Of a DNA stretch of 64,000 nt, positions 9,530 to 19,225 are shown piece by piece. The stretch's first letter is position 1. Each line of letters begins with the position of its first letter. Source of the DNA: Tenodera sinensis (lineage: Eukaryota; Arthropoda; Insecta; Mantodea; Mantidae); contig CM060966.1 in NCBI GenBank assembly GCA_030765045.1, positions 65,965,921 to 66,029,920 on the forward strand, written 5' to 3'. The notes below the pieces were generated by a model. The model worked only from the letters and a program-made list of their open reading frames with translations, was not told the origin of the DNA and searched no databases. A program made the translations under genes and the position numbers.

Positions 9530-12010
9530 ATTTTTACTTTCTCTACAGGTAAGTGGAGGAAGTATTGTATTTAACCCAAAAATTCAATGTCGAGATCTCA
9601 CCGGAAATATGTTTAGAGACACCCTGAATCCAAAAAGAGCATTTTTAGAAATAGATCCGTGTGTGTGTATGTGGGTCGGTCGGTCGGTCGGTCGGTCGGT
9701 CGGTCGGTCGGTCGGTCGGTCGGTCGGTCGGTCGGTCGGTCGGTCGGTCGGTCGGTCGGTCGGTCGGTCGGTCGGTCGGTCGGTCGGTCGGTCGGTCGGT
9801 CGGTCGGTCGGTCGGTCGGTCGGTCGGTCGGTCGGTCGGTCGGTCGGTCGGTCGGTCGGTCGGTCGGTCGGTCGGTCGGTCGGTCGGTCGGTCGGTCGGT
9901 CGGTCGGTCGGTCGGTCGGTCGGTCGGTCGGTCGGTCGGTCGGTCGGTCGGTCGGTCGGTCGGTCGGTCGGTCGGTCGGTCGGTCGGTCGGTCGGTCGGT
10001 CGGTCGGTCGGTCGGTCGGTCGGTCGGTCGGTCGGTCGGTCGGTCGGTCGGTCGGTCGGTCGGTCGGTCGGTCGGTCGGTCGGTCGGTCGGTCGGTCGGT
10101 CGGTCGGTCGGTCGGTCGGTCGGTCGGTCGGTCGGTCGGTCGGTCGGTCGGTCGGTCGGTCGGTCGGTCGGTCGGTCGGTCGGTCGGTCGGTCGGTCGGT
10201 CGGTCGGTCGGTCGGTCGGTCGGTCGGTCGGTCGGTCGGTCGGTCGGTCGGTCGGTCGGTCGGTCGGTCGGTCGGTCGGTCGGTCGGTCGGTCGGTCGGT
10301 CGGTCGGTCGGTCGGTCGGTCGGTCGGTCGGTCGGTCGGTCGGTCGGTCGGTCGGTCGGTCGGTCGGTCGGTCGGTCGGTCGGTCGGTCGGTCGGTCGGT
10401 CGGTCGGTCGGTCGGTCGGTCGGTCGGTCGGTCGGTCGGTCGGTCGGTCGGTCGGTCGGTCGGTCGGTCGGTCGGTCGGTCGGTCGGTCGGTCGGTCGGT
10501 CGGTCGGTCGGTCGGTCGGTCGGTCGGTCGGTCGGTCGGTCGGTCGGTCGGTCGGTCGGTCGGTCGGTCGGTCGGTCGGTCGGTCGGTCGGTCGGTCGGT
10601 CGGTCGGTCGGTCGGTCGGTCGGTCGGTCGGTCGGTCGGTCGGTCGGTCGGTCGGTCGGTCGGTCGGTCGGTCGGTCGGTCGGTCGGTCGGTCGGTCGGT
10701 CGGTCGGTCGGTCGGTCGGTCGGTCGGTCGGTCGGTCGGTCGGTCGGTCGGTCGGTCGGTCGGTCGGTCGGTCGGTCGGTCGGTCGGTCGGTCGGTCGGT
10801 CGGTCGGTCGGTCGGTCGGTCGGTCGGTCGGTCGGTCGGTCGGTCGGTCGGTCGGTCGGTCGGTCGGTCGGTCGGTCGGTCGGTCGGTCGGTCGGTCGGT
10901 CGGTCGGTCGGTCGGTCGGTCGGTCGGTCGGTCGGTCGGTCGGTCGGTCGGTCGGTCGGTCGGTCGGTCGGTCGGTCGGTCGGTCGGTCGGTCGGTCGGT
11001 CGGTCGGTCGGTCGGTCGGTCGGTCGGTCGGTCGGTCGGTCGGTCGGTCGGTCGGTCGGTCGGTCGGTCGGTCGGTCGGTCGGTCGGTCGGTCGGTCGGT
11101 CGGTCGGTCGGTCGGTCGGTCGGTCGGTCGGTCGGTCGGTCGGTCGGTCGGTCGGTCGGTCGGTCGGTCGGTCGGTCGGTCGGTCGGTCGGTCGGTCGGT
11201 CGGTCGGTCGGTCGGTCGGTCGGTCGGTCGGTCGGTCGGTCGGTCGGTCGGTCGGTCGGTCGGTCGGTCGGTCGGTCGGTCGTTCGGTCGGTCGGTCGGT
11301 CGGTCGGTCGGTCGGTCGGTCGGTCGGTCGGATAGCTCAAAAACAAAAATTCGCTTACAAACAAAAGTTAGTATTTTAGTTTAGTGTTCAAGGATGCGAC
11401 ACAAAGATTTTGAAGAAAATAGCCCCACCCTAAACTACCCTTTAGATGGAAAACTTTTCAAAAATTTTGATTTTCTTGAAAATGGCTCTAAGAATTTTGA
11501 TTAAAATGCCATATTTTTGAGATATTTTGATGACAAATGAAATGTATATTTTAAGTTTTCTGGCTCTAGCCTATGTAGTCCTGTTTACTCTGGATTACTT
11601 ATGAATAGCTTGTAAACCGTAAGAGATAGACAAAATCTTACTATACAAAATATGTAGATCTCACTAAAACACACAATTTATGTATGAATAAATTTTTCTG
11701 TAGAGTGGACCATTTCGGAGATATTCCTTGTTACTTGTGCCAGATTTGGAAAACAAAACTTCCGTGAAATGGAACATCGTTCCTTTTTTTTATATGTTAA
11801 GCGTGCAAAAGGAATGGGATCTTAAAAGCTTTAAAATATTTGACTATTGCTCAAAGCCTATTGTATTCTAATATTCTCCTTGCACCTTCAAGGAAATAAA
11901 CAATAAGATAGTTTGTACAAATGTTTATCTCAACTAATATGAAGAAGATATAGGTATAAGAGTTTGTAGGAATGGTTAGTACAAGAGTAGAGAAAGTCAT
12001 GTGAGTGCAG
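9530..12010. mobile_element. TIR DNA element containing a (GGTC)n array
   Basis: The ends are ACTTTCTCTAC (about 9537) and GTAGAGAAAGT (about 11990), a short terminal inverted repeat. Apart from the GGTC array, its sequence matches the reverse complement of 36930-37745 throughout, for example caccggaaatatgtttagag, agccccaccctaaac and acacacaatttatg. Partial relatives lie at 14095-14560, 33260-33795 and 61160-61360. It has no transposase ORF and is non-autonomous; the superfamily is unknown. It is inserted inside the transposase of hAT 1. Confidence 0.65.
9674..11331 (+). repeat. Giant (GGTC)n tetranucleotide array
   Basis: About 1,658 bp of GGTC repeated roughly 414 times, with a single visible interruption (G to T at 11283). 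A 4-bp unit is open in all frames, so it yields long artefactual VGRS and PTDR reading frames. In the homologous element at 36930-37745 the same position holds only a short spacer between a (gt)n tract and the sequence ctcaaaaacgaaaa, so the expansion is specific to this copy. Confidence 0.95.
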
Positions 12011-12235
12011 CACATTGGATTTTTCTTTTTAACTGTTTTTAAACCTGGATTTCGTTCCTTGGTTTTGTTCATCTTCTCTCTTAGAATTCTCCCCAATGGC
12101 CCTGGTAGTTGGTTGAAAGAGTTTGTGGCAGTGTTCAACAAATTTACCGCAGTAGTCAGCTGGAGACCATGTTTCTCAAGTTGCGTCATTGTTTCTGGAA
12201 GTGTCTTGAAGTGTGCGCCTATGTATGAAAGTTGA

Positions 12236-13110
12236 CTTTTGGTGCTGTTTTTATTATAGTGTTGCTTCAGTTTTGAGCAATGTGGCTCTTATTTCTCTCA
12301 GGGCGTGGTAACGGATGGAATGAATAATCATACGATGTTTCTTCACCACAATGTATTATTTTATTAACACTTTTTCTCTATTTTACATTTAAATAAATCC
12401 TCTTAGCACCATTTTAGATTATTTAAGTCTTTCCACTTTTTCAAAAAGTGGAACAAAAGCTTGATGAAAGTCTGGTAAACGTTCTACAATGTTCACACGC
12501 TACCAAAATACGTCTTTTCACCTTGAATATACAGACGCTAGTCCCGATTCTTTTAGTTGCGAGTCTATCATTCCGACTGCCACGTGTACATCCGCGCATG
12601 CGTTCATCAAATAGTTCCCGCATTGTTAGGGAAGCAATCTTTATCTGTTCTCCCTTTGCTATTAATATTGAACACATATAATTCTAATATTTATACATAT
12701 ATATTAAAATTAAATATGGAAATATTTATGATGTCTTTAAACAAACTTAATTGTTCGTAGCAATGAACATTAGCAACACGTTTTCGTCATTTAACCATCT
12801 CATACCAACATCAAAAACAAATTACACTCTTAACAAATATTCACATAAACGAGTTTCTTTTGGGGGTCTTCTAATATTCCGTCTCACTTTGAATATTTAC
12901 ATCATCTGCTGCCAATATTGCTGAATTAATGCAGCCTGAATCTTCTGGAATCCGCAAATGAAGCACTTAAGGACAAGCACATAAAGAATTAAATATGAAG
13001 AAAATAAGGACGATTTTAGACCTGTCCCCTAGTATTAAACTCAAAATGTTTGTATTGAAACAGAAAAATAACAAAAATAAATTGAAAGAAAAATGTATAC
13101 ACAAGTCATT
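12236..13110. other. Interior of hAT 1 without recognised content
   Basis: Sequence between the transposase pieces at 12010-12235 and 13120-13350. A minus-strand open frame at 12441-12677 (IAKGEQIKIASLTMREL...) resembles nothing I recognise. It may be the missing transposase middle in decayed form or a further insertion. Confidence 0.4.
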
Positions 13111-13710
13111 CTCTAATATATGTACACATTTGTTTGGTCATTTTCATAATAATACTTGCGCAATGCACTTCTACCTGTCTTTCCAATGGTTGCATGATTG
13201 GTCTTTTCTAAGACAGTGCACATAATCAGATGCGGTGTTCCAGCACCAATGGAATCCATTTTCCTTACAACTACATTAGCAACATATTTTCCCCAGGAGT
13301 GTAGCTTCATCCACCGAAACCCAAATAAATGAGTCTTTCTTTGAGGACCTACAAAAATGTTTTTGTTTTAGTATTTATTTAAAAAACTTTTAAAATACAC
13401 ATTACAGAAATTTGTTATACAAATTAACTTTAATTTACATCATTAAATGATGAAACTTATTTTTTCATACAGTGGACCCAAATATTTCTTCCTCAATATA
13501 GACTCACTGGGAATTTGTCTTTTAGTGTATTTCTGCAAAAATCTGTGAAGCACTGGATTATCCAGTTTCCTCCAAGGTATATTAGCTGCTACTAGGGCTT
13601 CACACGTATCATTTTCAGTTTGCTTTGGTTTAAATTCAGCAAAGGTTGAAAATTAATTTTTATTGCATTTTTCATGTGAAATGCAGTCTGCAAATGCTGA
13701 TCCACTAGTA

Positions 13711-15082
13711 GTTTTTACCTATTAATTAAAACATTGTTGAACTTTAAAAGACCTAAGTACATAACAATGTGATTTTGTCAGTAAATACATTTTTAATATG
13801 TATCAGCAATGACTTTCTGTACCTTCTACCAATTTAAGGGTACTACATCATTGGTACCATTCAAAAAACAAATCCCTTTCTATCTGGTAAATCCCAAGCA
13901 GTACAAACAAACGAAACGGATGATGTTACTAAAAGTCCTAGGACATACATTGTATACATTTTAGCATTCAAAAATATCTTCCCTATGGTTTACCGTTTAC
14001 CAGATATAAAAAATAAAATAAAACCTAATACTAAAACAGTTAATGCTATGAAAGAAAACATCCACAGGATATAAAAGTTTTTAACGAGTTATACTTTATT
14101 CCATCAGAGTTATTTTTTTCTACCGTTTGTCATTTTCAAGTTTATACATGGATTTTTTTTGTGACTAATCCCAGAAAATTTAGGGTATACATAATGTTTG
14201 CCATCTTTATACTCTTATCATAATTTGATCGAAATCATTAGAGATGTTTTTGAGTAAACTACCGTAGTTTTTTAGATGTAAACAAATTTTTGGTGTAGGG
14301 AATTTTATTAGTATGACAATCTTCCGTGATACTAAGTTAATACTGTAAATATGATTTGATATTCTGGTGACTTTTCGTTTTTGAGCTATGCTGTAACATA
14401 TGTGTATGAACATTTCTAAAATGCTTGTTTTGGAATTACGACACCTTCAGATGCGTATATCTACTAAAATCTTGATATGGAATTTTGGACGAATGCTATA
14501 CTTCCTATTCATAGAGACCTTAAGGTAAGTGAGAATGTGTATATTTGTGAATCAATCTTTCAAAACAGTGTAAAAGCTTATCTTCTTTGAACAAGCTTGA
14601 CAAAACATACATTTTCCATCAAATATCATGTCTTGTCTCCTTCAACCCAAGTTTTCAAAAGTGTAGTGCTAGGACTTTTGCCTTTGGGGATCTCGACACA
14701 ACTCACCAACTACCACGTATGTAATACACCAACTGAATAAATGCTTGGAAAGCTACTCATAGCCTCTTTAAATCAAATTGATTGTTGAGACAGAATGCTG
14801 TCGGCGTGCGATAGTGACAGATAGAAGTGTGTGTGCATTCTTAACAATGCAGTCAGTGTTCATTGTAGACATTGCTGGCTTAGATAGCGAAAGAGTATGT
14901 TATATTATCGCAGCTTAATATTTTACCAAACATAATATTTATTTCCACATTAAGTTTGTAAAATATTCAAATATGCTCTAAAAGTGCAATTAGCATATAT
15001 GCAAATATGCCATCATGCTACAAATATGCAAAGATATGCATAATAAAATTCTGCACACTAATTCCAAACAAAGAGAATTGTA
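13711..15082. other. 5' part of hAT 1 with a repeat relic
   Basis: AT-rich sequence upstream of the transposase N terminus. About 14095-14560 is a diverged relative of the 36930-37745 TIR element (gatcgaaatcattagagatg, tttttgagctatgctgt). 14990-15060 holds the clustered atatgca subterminal motifs of the hAT. No gene is seen. Confidence 0.5.
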
Positions 15083-15310
15083 ATTCTAAAATAAGAACAA
15101 ATTAGAAACTAAAAACTTCACTTATCTTAGTATGTTGATATCCTTATAATCAATAATCAATCATATGACTTTGAGAATGAGCTGGATATAGCTTGAAACC
15201 CCTGGGTCAGAAAAATAGAAAAAGGATATCAACATACTAAGATAAGTGAAGTTTTTAGTTTCTAATTTGTTCTTATTTTAGAATCTTGTTGCTTCACTGT
15301 TAATAGCTTC
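15083..15310. mobile_element. Long-hairpin MITE, copy 1
   Basis: Inverted arms of about 60 bp: ttctaaaataagaacaaatt at 15086 and its reverse complement ending about 15283, surrounding a 75-bp centre. A one-sided extension, cttgttgcttcactgttaat, follows. The same family occurs at 37820-38130 with longer arms and partially at 32735-32885. There is no coding capacity. It is nested near the right end of hAT 1. Confidence 0.8.
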
Positions 15311-15708
15311 AATTTTTACTTAAAGAGAATTGTGTTTGTCCTTTGTCTGCATACAATCAAATCCAAGAAGAAAAATATGCAAAATCCCTATTCATGAGGT
15401 ATACAGCAGGATATACAAAATGGGATCACAAACACAATGATGTACTTGAAGAATTACAAATAAAACCTGTAATTAACTACATAACAAGTTATAAAAATAA
15501 CTCGTTAAATCATGTACATTGATTTACATTGATGTACATCATGTACATTACATACATTGCAACATTGCAAATAGAATATCAAAAGTCATGCTTCACTACT
15601 GTCCAAATGGAAAGAGATCTTTGGGTTGTCCAAAGAAATGTTGGACTGAAAATTCAAATGTGAGGTCATACAGACCTTATGACCTAGTACTTGGAAGGAA
15701 GGAAAGAA

Positions 15709-16268
15709 GATCATGGAGATGTTGATGATGGTGAACAGGAAGATGAATATGAAACAGATGAAGACAATGATAAAGATGATGAACTAAATGATGCAGGTGA
15801 TGATGAAGATGATGAAGATCATGAAGATGTAGATGATGAAGATGAAGATGATAATGAAGATGATGGTGGAGAAGAAGATCATGGTGAAGAAGAAAATGTT
15901 GAAGGTGATGGAGAAGATGAACAAGTTCATGAAGAAAATGATGAAGACAATGATGAACAAGATCATGAAGATGATGAAGATAATGATAAAGATGATGAGC
16001 ATGATGAAGACGAAGATGAAGGTTATGAAGATGATCAAGATGATGAAGATGGTGAAGATGATGATGCAGCTGAAAATGATGAAGTAGAAGATGATGACAC
16101 TGATGAAGATGATGACACTGATGAAGATGACGAAGATGTAGATGATGAAGTTGATAAAAAGGTGATGTTGAAAATAAAGACAATGAAGATGAAGTAGATG
16201 ATGAAGATTAACAAAAAGATGATGAAGATGAAGAAGAGGCAGATGAAGATGGTGAAGATGATCAAGAT
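15709..16268 (+). repeat. GAT/GAA-type repeat array, RTE tail part 1
   Basis: About 560 bp of imperfect GATGAA/GATGAT repeats directly after the RTE coding end. It reads as an acidic D/E-rich frame on the plus strand, but this is simple-sequence translation. It ends at the 8-bp target duplication atcaagat (16261-16268) of the next hAT. Further parts of the same array resume at 23681 and 26713. Confidence 0.85.
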
Positions 16269-16359
16269 CAGGCATCGGCAAACATGTATTCAATGAGGCT
16301 TCGCAACTATGACATATCAGGGGCAGCTCTTACCCTATCTCCCCCTCCCTCCCTCCCAC

Positions 16360-16500
16360 CCCGTCAGGGCGGGTTTTCTCCGGGTGCTCCGGTTTCCCCC
16401 GCCATCTCATTCCACCGGTGCTCCATCTTCATGTATCATCAGTGTCACCGCCTGCGGTGCCGTAGTAGTAAAAGCGGGCGTTAAACACTACAACAACAAC
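16360..16500 (+). mobile_element. SINE family B, 5'-truncated copy
   Basis: It matches the 3' two-thirds of the SINE at 17857-18096 (gcgggttttctccgggtgct through aaaagcgggcgttaaacact and an acaacaac tail). It is flanked on both sides by cctccctcccaccc-like sequence, probably a target duplication. The tRNA-like head is absent. Confidence 0.75.
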
Positions 16501-16738
16501 CCTCCCACCCTCCCTCCCTCGCAGTCTTAACTGGCACTGCATACACACCGATCGCTGGCCTGTCCTATATACCTCTAATTCTAAACATGTCTGTCAAAGT
16601 GTAATTTAATACTAAGACTTACAGATAAATTTCTTTATTTATAACTTTGAAGGATATTAGTTTATTTAACTTAAAGTCTGTATATTCATAGAACTAGAGT
16701 GCATCTAATTATTCCTGGTCTGTTAAATTTGACTTAAA

Positions 16739-17110
16739 TGTGACTTTGGCGGGTGTAAAGTAAAGAAGACAGATGTAGTCGAGATAAAGAAACACTTTTA
16801 TTTCCGTAAACAGTAACTTTGTACACTCGTTGCAACAGCAAGAAAGTCTTTACCGATTCACCAACAGCACGGCTCAGAATTCGTAACACAAGAACTGTCC
16901 CTTCTCACACTTTACCGCTATTTATATCTCCCAGGCACTGTTCTGGAAACTTCAGGGAAGTTCAGTTATTATTGCGGTCAAATACAAAGCAGACAATTCC
17001 AGAAGTCTATCCCTTTCTCTCTTTCGGCAAGCGCCCAACAATGCGGCCATTCTCTGTCTCTTCCCTTCGGCTCCTTTGCGGTAGTGCCGACAATAATGCG
17101 ATGGGCGACA
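16739..17110 (-). repeat. Gypsy 3' LTR
   Basis: 372-bp LTR, left copy. It is nearly identical to 21931-22304, and differences include t/c in the agtctttac(c/t)gattc stretch and loss of one ct pair. It borders the polypurine tract on its inner side. Confidence 0.92.
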
Positions 17111-17121
17111 CTGCTCCCTCC

Positions 17122-17856
17122 TCAAGGCTGGTCGTCCCGAACAGCACCATCGTAACGGGCCAGACGATCCAGGTGTACCACTATCATCTTCCCTCGGGGC
17201 ACCTTCTGGATGCGGTAGACTACGTCGTTAATCCTCTTTACCACTCGGTACGATCCTTGCCACGGTTGTTGAAGTTTTGGGCAGCGTCCCTTGGTCCGGG
17301 TAGGGCGGTACAACCAGACCATGTCACCTTGCTGGAATCCTCGGCTGTTGGCTTGCCTGTCGTACCGGGTCTTCATGCGGTCGCTCGCCATCTGGATGTT
17401 CTGACGAGCCATCTCGTGCATGTCGTGGAGATGGTCTACTAGATTCTCCACATACTCGGTTGCCGGCTGTTTCGCTTCCGGGGGGCTCCCAAAAGCCAGG
17501 TCACAAGGGAGGCGTAGCTCTCGGCCGAACATAATGCTTGCTGGTGTCATCCCGGTGGTGTCGTGTGTCGACGAACGGTAGGCCAGCAAGAACAGTGGTA
17601 CCTTGAGGTCCCAGTCTTGCTGATGGCTGGCCACGACCTTCCTCAGGTGCTCCTCTAGGGTCTTGATGTATCTCTCGACCATGCCGTCCGAGTGTGGATG
17701 TAGGGGTGTTGTGCGGGTCTTGTTCACCCCAAGTCTTTCCAATGCCTCCTTCATTAGGTACGACTCAAAATTGGTGCCCTGGTCGCTGTGGAGCTCTAAC
17801 GGGACCCCAAAACGGCAGAACAGCTGTTCCACGAGGCAGTCTGTAATCGTCTTCGC
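17122..17856 (-). CDS. pol: Gypsy integrase C-terminal half
   Basis: It resumes after the SINE with LVEQLFCRFGVPLELHSDQG (second catalytic Asp), then HPHSDGMVERYIKTLEEHL (catalytic Glu), LLAYRSSTHDTTGMTPA, and a C-terminal chromodomain-like or GPY/F-type end, QGDMVWLYRPTRTKGRCPKL ... WQGSYRVVKRI. The stop is at 17122, close to the polypurine tract. Removing the SINE would rejoin both halves across the duplicated 12 bp. Confidence 0.9.
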   Translation of the reverse strand, partial: AKTITDCLVEQLFCRFGVPLELHSDQGTNFESYLMKEALERLGVNKTRTTPLHPHSDGMVERYIKTLEEHLRKVVASHQQDWDLKVPLFLLAYRSSTHDTTGMTPASIMFGRELRLPCDLAFGSPPEAKQPATEYVENLVDHLHDMHEMARQNIQMASDRMKTRYDRQANSRGFQQGDMVWLYRPTRTKGRCPKLQQPWQGSYRVVKRINDVVYRIQKVPRGKMIVVHLDRLARYDGAVRDDQP

Positions 17857-18108
17857 GGCGGCGCCGTGGCCGAGCGGTTAGCGCGCTCGCCTACCACCTA
17901 GGCGGCCCGGGTTCGATCCCAGGGACCCGCATGTGGTATTCGTGGTGGACGAAGCGGCGTCAGAGCGGGTTTTCTCCGGGTGCTCCGGTTTCCCCCGCCA
18001 TGTCATTCCACCGGTGCTCCATCTTCATGTATCATCAGTGTCACCGCCTGCGGTGCCGTAGTAGTAAAAGCGGGCGTTAAACACTACAACAACAACAATC
18101 GTCTTCGC
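17845..18108 (+). mobile_element. SINE family B, full-length tRNA-derived copy
   Basis: The body is 17857-18096 (240 bp), flanked by the perfect 12-bp duplication aatcgtcttcgc at 17845-17856 and 18097-18108. The head has tRNA-like Pol III promoter boxes (gtggccgagcggttagcgcg; gggttcgatccc) and the tail ends acaacaacaac. Other copies lie at 16360-16500, 29637-29855 (-) and 34205-34430. It lies opposite to Gypsy and disrupts its integrase. Confidence 0.93.
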
Positions 18109-19225
18109 CTCTTGGTTCGGGATGGCATACACCTCCGGCCACTTGGTACAATAGTCCACAGCTACCATCAGGTACTTGTTGCCTCGATCGGACACTGGGA
18201 ATGGTCCAGCTATGTCGACGGCGATGCGTTCGAAGGGCGCTCCGACGTTGTACTGCTGCATGCGACCCCGGCTCCTAGTCTGGGGGCCCCGACTCGCCGC
18301 GCACACGTGACATTGACGGCACCAATTCTCAGGGTCTGCTCGGAGCCTCAGCCAGTAGTAGCGCTGTCGGAGTTTGTCGATCGTCCGGTTTGCTCCTAGG
18401 TGTCCACCCGAGGTACCGGCGTGCACTTCCTCCAAGACTTCCGGGACCTTACTTCGGGGAAGTACCAACTGCTCTTTCTGGGACTTCCCATCAGGTGATT
18501 CCCATACCCGGAACAGCACGCCCTGTTTGGTCTTCAGCGAGTCCCATTGGGCCCAGTACGACTTGTATGTAGCGCTTCTGGGTGCGATGTCCTCCCAGGT
18601 TGGTCTCGTCCCTGCCTGCACGAGTGGCCCCAAGCCGGCGTCCGCCAGCTGCTCCCTCCTCAGGCCCGCGCTATCCCATCCATCCGCAGGCACTGCCGTG
18701 ACCACTCTGACAGCTGCGGTACGCTCCTTCTCTTCCACTCTTGCACATTGGCCGCACTCTTCTGGGCAGGGTCTTCGGGACATGGCGTCTGCGTTGCCGT
18801 GGCTCTTCCCTCTGCGATGTTCGGAGGTGAAGTCGTACTCCTGCAACCTCTGGTCCCGAGCGGGCTGTCTGGCCCTCCAGGTTTCTAAAGCTAAGTAGCC
18901 AGGTTAGGGCGGAGTGGTCTGTCCTCAGGTGGAATGGCTGACCGTACAGGTACTTGTGGAAGTGCTCCAAGGTCTTAACTATCGCCAGTAGCTCTCGTCG
19001 GGTGACACAGTAGTTCTTCTCTGCCTTGGACAACGTCTTGCTGTAGTAGGCTATCACCCGCTCGTGGCCGTTCTGGACTTGGGATAGGACGCCTCCAATG
19101 GAATGGTCGCTGGCGTCGGTGTCCACAATGAAGGCGTCGCCTGGTTGTGGGAATCCCAAAATAGGAGCAATGCAGAGCGTCCTCTTCAGCTGCCGGAAAG
19201 CGCCTTCAGCGTCCTCCGTCCACAC
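18109..19225 (-). CDS. pol: Gypsy RNase H and integrase N-terminal half
   Basis: RNase H region: DAFIVDTDASDHSIGGVLSQ, VTRRELLAIVKTLEHF and LRTDHSALTWLLSF. After one further frame change near 18850 the integrase begins. Its zinc-binding HHCC domain is HAGTSGGHLGANRTIDKLR ... CRQCHVC, and the first catalytic Asp is in IAVDIAGPFPVSDRG. The frame is broken at about 18108 by the SINE inserted between the two catalytic Asp residues; NQEAKTI is the last Gypsy-encoded stretch. Confidence 0.88.

Larger units (their letters stand above)
9320..13710 (-). pseudogene. Broken CGGBP1-type hAT transposase
   Basis: Coding pieces in order on the minus strand. 13640-13440: QTENDTCEALVAANIPWRKL then LHRFLQKYTKRQIPSES and LRKKYL. 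13350-13120: FIWVSVDEAT (after a frameshift), KYVANVVVRKMDSIGAG and CTVLEKTNHATIGK. 12235-12010: YIGAHFKTLPETMTQLEKHG then LPGPLGRILREKM and ERNPGLKTV. 9540-9320: VENYTLKEIAAFKYCPLNS then FERVFSVYKNILTDNKKKF and ENLEKYFVIS. The last block is the hAT C-terminal dimerisation signature. Stops, frameshifts and the 9530-12010 insertion disable it, and the middle (RNase H-like core) is mostly missing. Confidence 0.75.
8901..15398 (-). mobile_element. hAT transposon 1 (CGGBP1-like transposase), with insertions
   Basis: The element body is 8909-15390, flanked by the identical 8-bp direct repeat ttcatgag, the TSD length expected for hAT. Ends are TAGGCTGTGG (left) and TAGGGATTTT (right, reverse complement). 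Both subterminal regions hold many copies of atatgca-type motifs (8921-9010, 14990-15060, 15375), likely transposase binding sites. Transposase remnants on the minus strand are spread from about 13710 to 9320. The element has itself received a tRNA-bearing repeat (9080-9300), a TIR element with a GGTC array (9530-12010) and a long-hairpin MITE (15083-15290). Confidence 0.8.
8555..15725 (+). mobile_element. RTE-type LINE split by a 6.5-kb hAT transposon
   Basis: The left part (8555-8908) reads IPGKKIIAFCGKYPVPSKIS, FIDEIDTPRKL, PSLVQRHTRIHLCKMLARL and LCYGSEAWTLRKKDKSRIT, ending KFMSR. The right part (15399-15725) resumes with TAGYTKWDHKHNDVLEEL, then KVMLHYCPNGKRSLG and YRPYDLVLGRKE. Together this is the C-terminal half of an RTE-type reverse transcriptase ORF, with several stops. 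The break carries the 8-bp duplication ttcatgag (8901-8908 and 15391-15398). The 3' end leads into a very long GAT-type repeat tail at 15709, as RTE elements end in short tandem repeats. Confidence 0.75.

Noticed and set aside
9609..11384. Very long open frames of VGRS and PTDR repeats on both strands
   Set aside because: A perfect 4-bp repeat without a stop is open in all frames; the protein is an artefact of (GGTC)n.
12441..12677. Small minus-strand protein inside hAT 1
   Set aside because: No recognised motif; the overlapping plus-strand frame of similar length suggests chance openness.
15677..16293. Acidic D/E-rich and His/Leu-rich frames, also at 23576-23983 and 26674-27048
   Set aside because: They are translations of the GAT/GAA simple-repeat tail of the RTE LINE, not genes.
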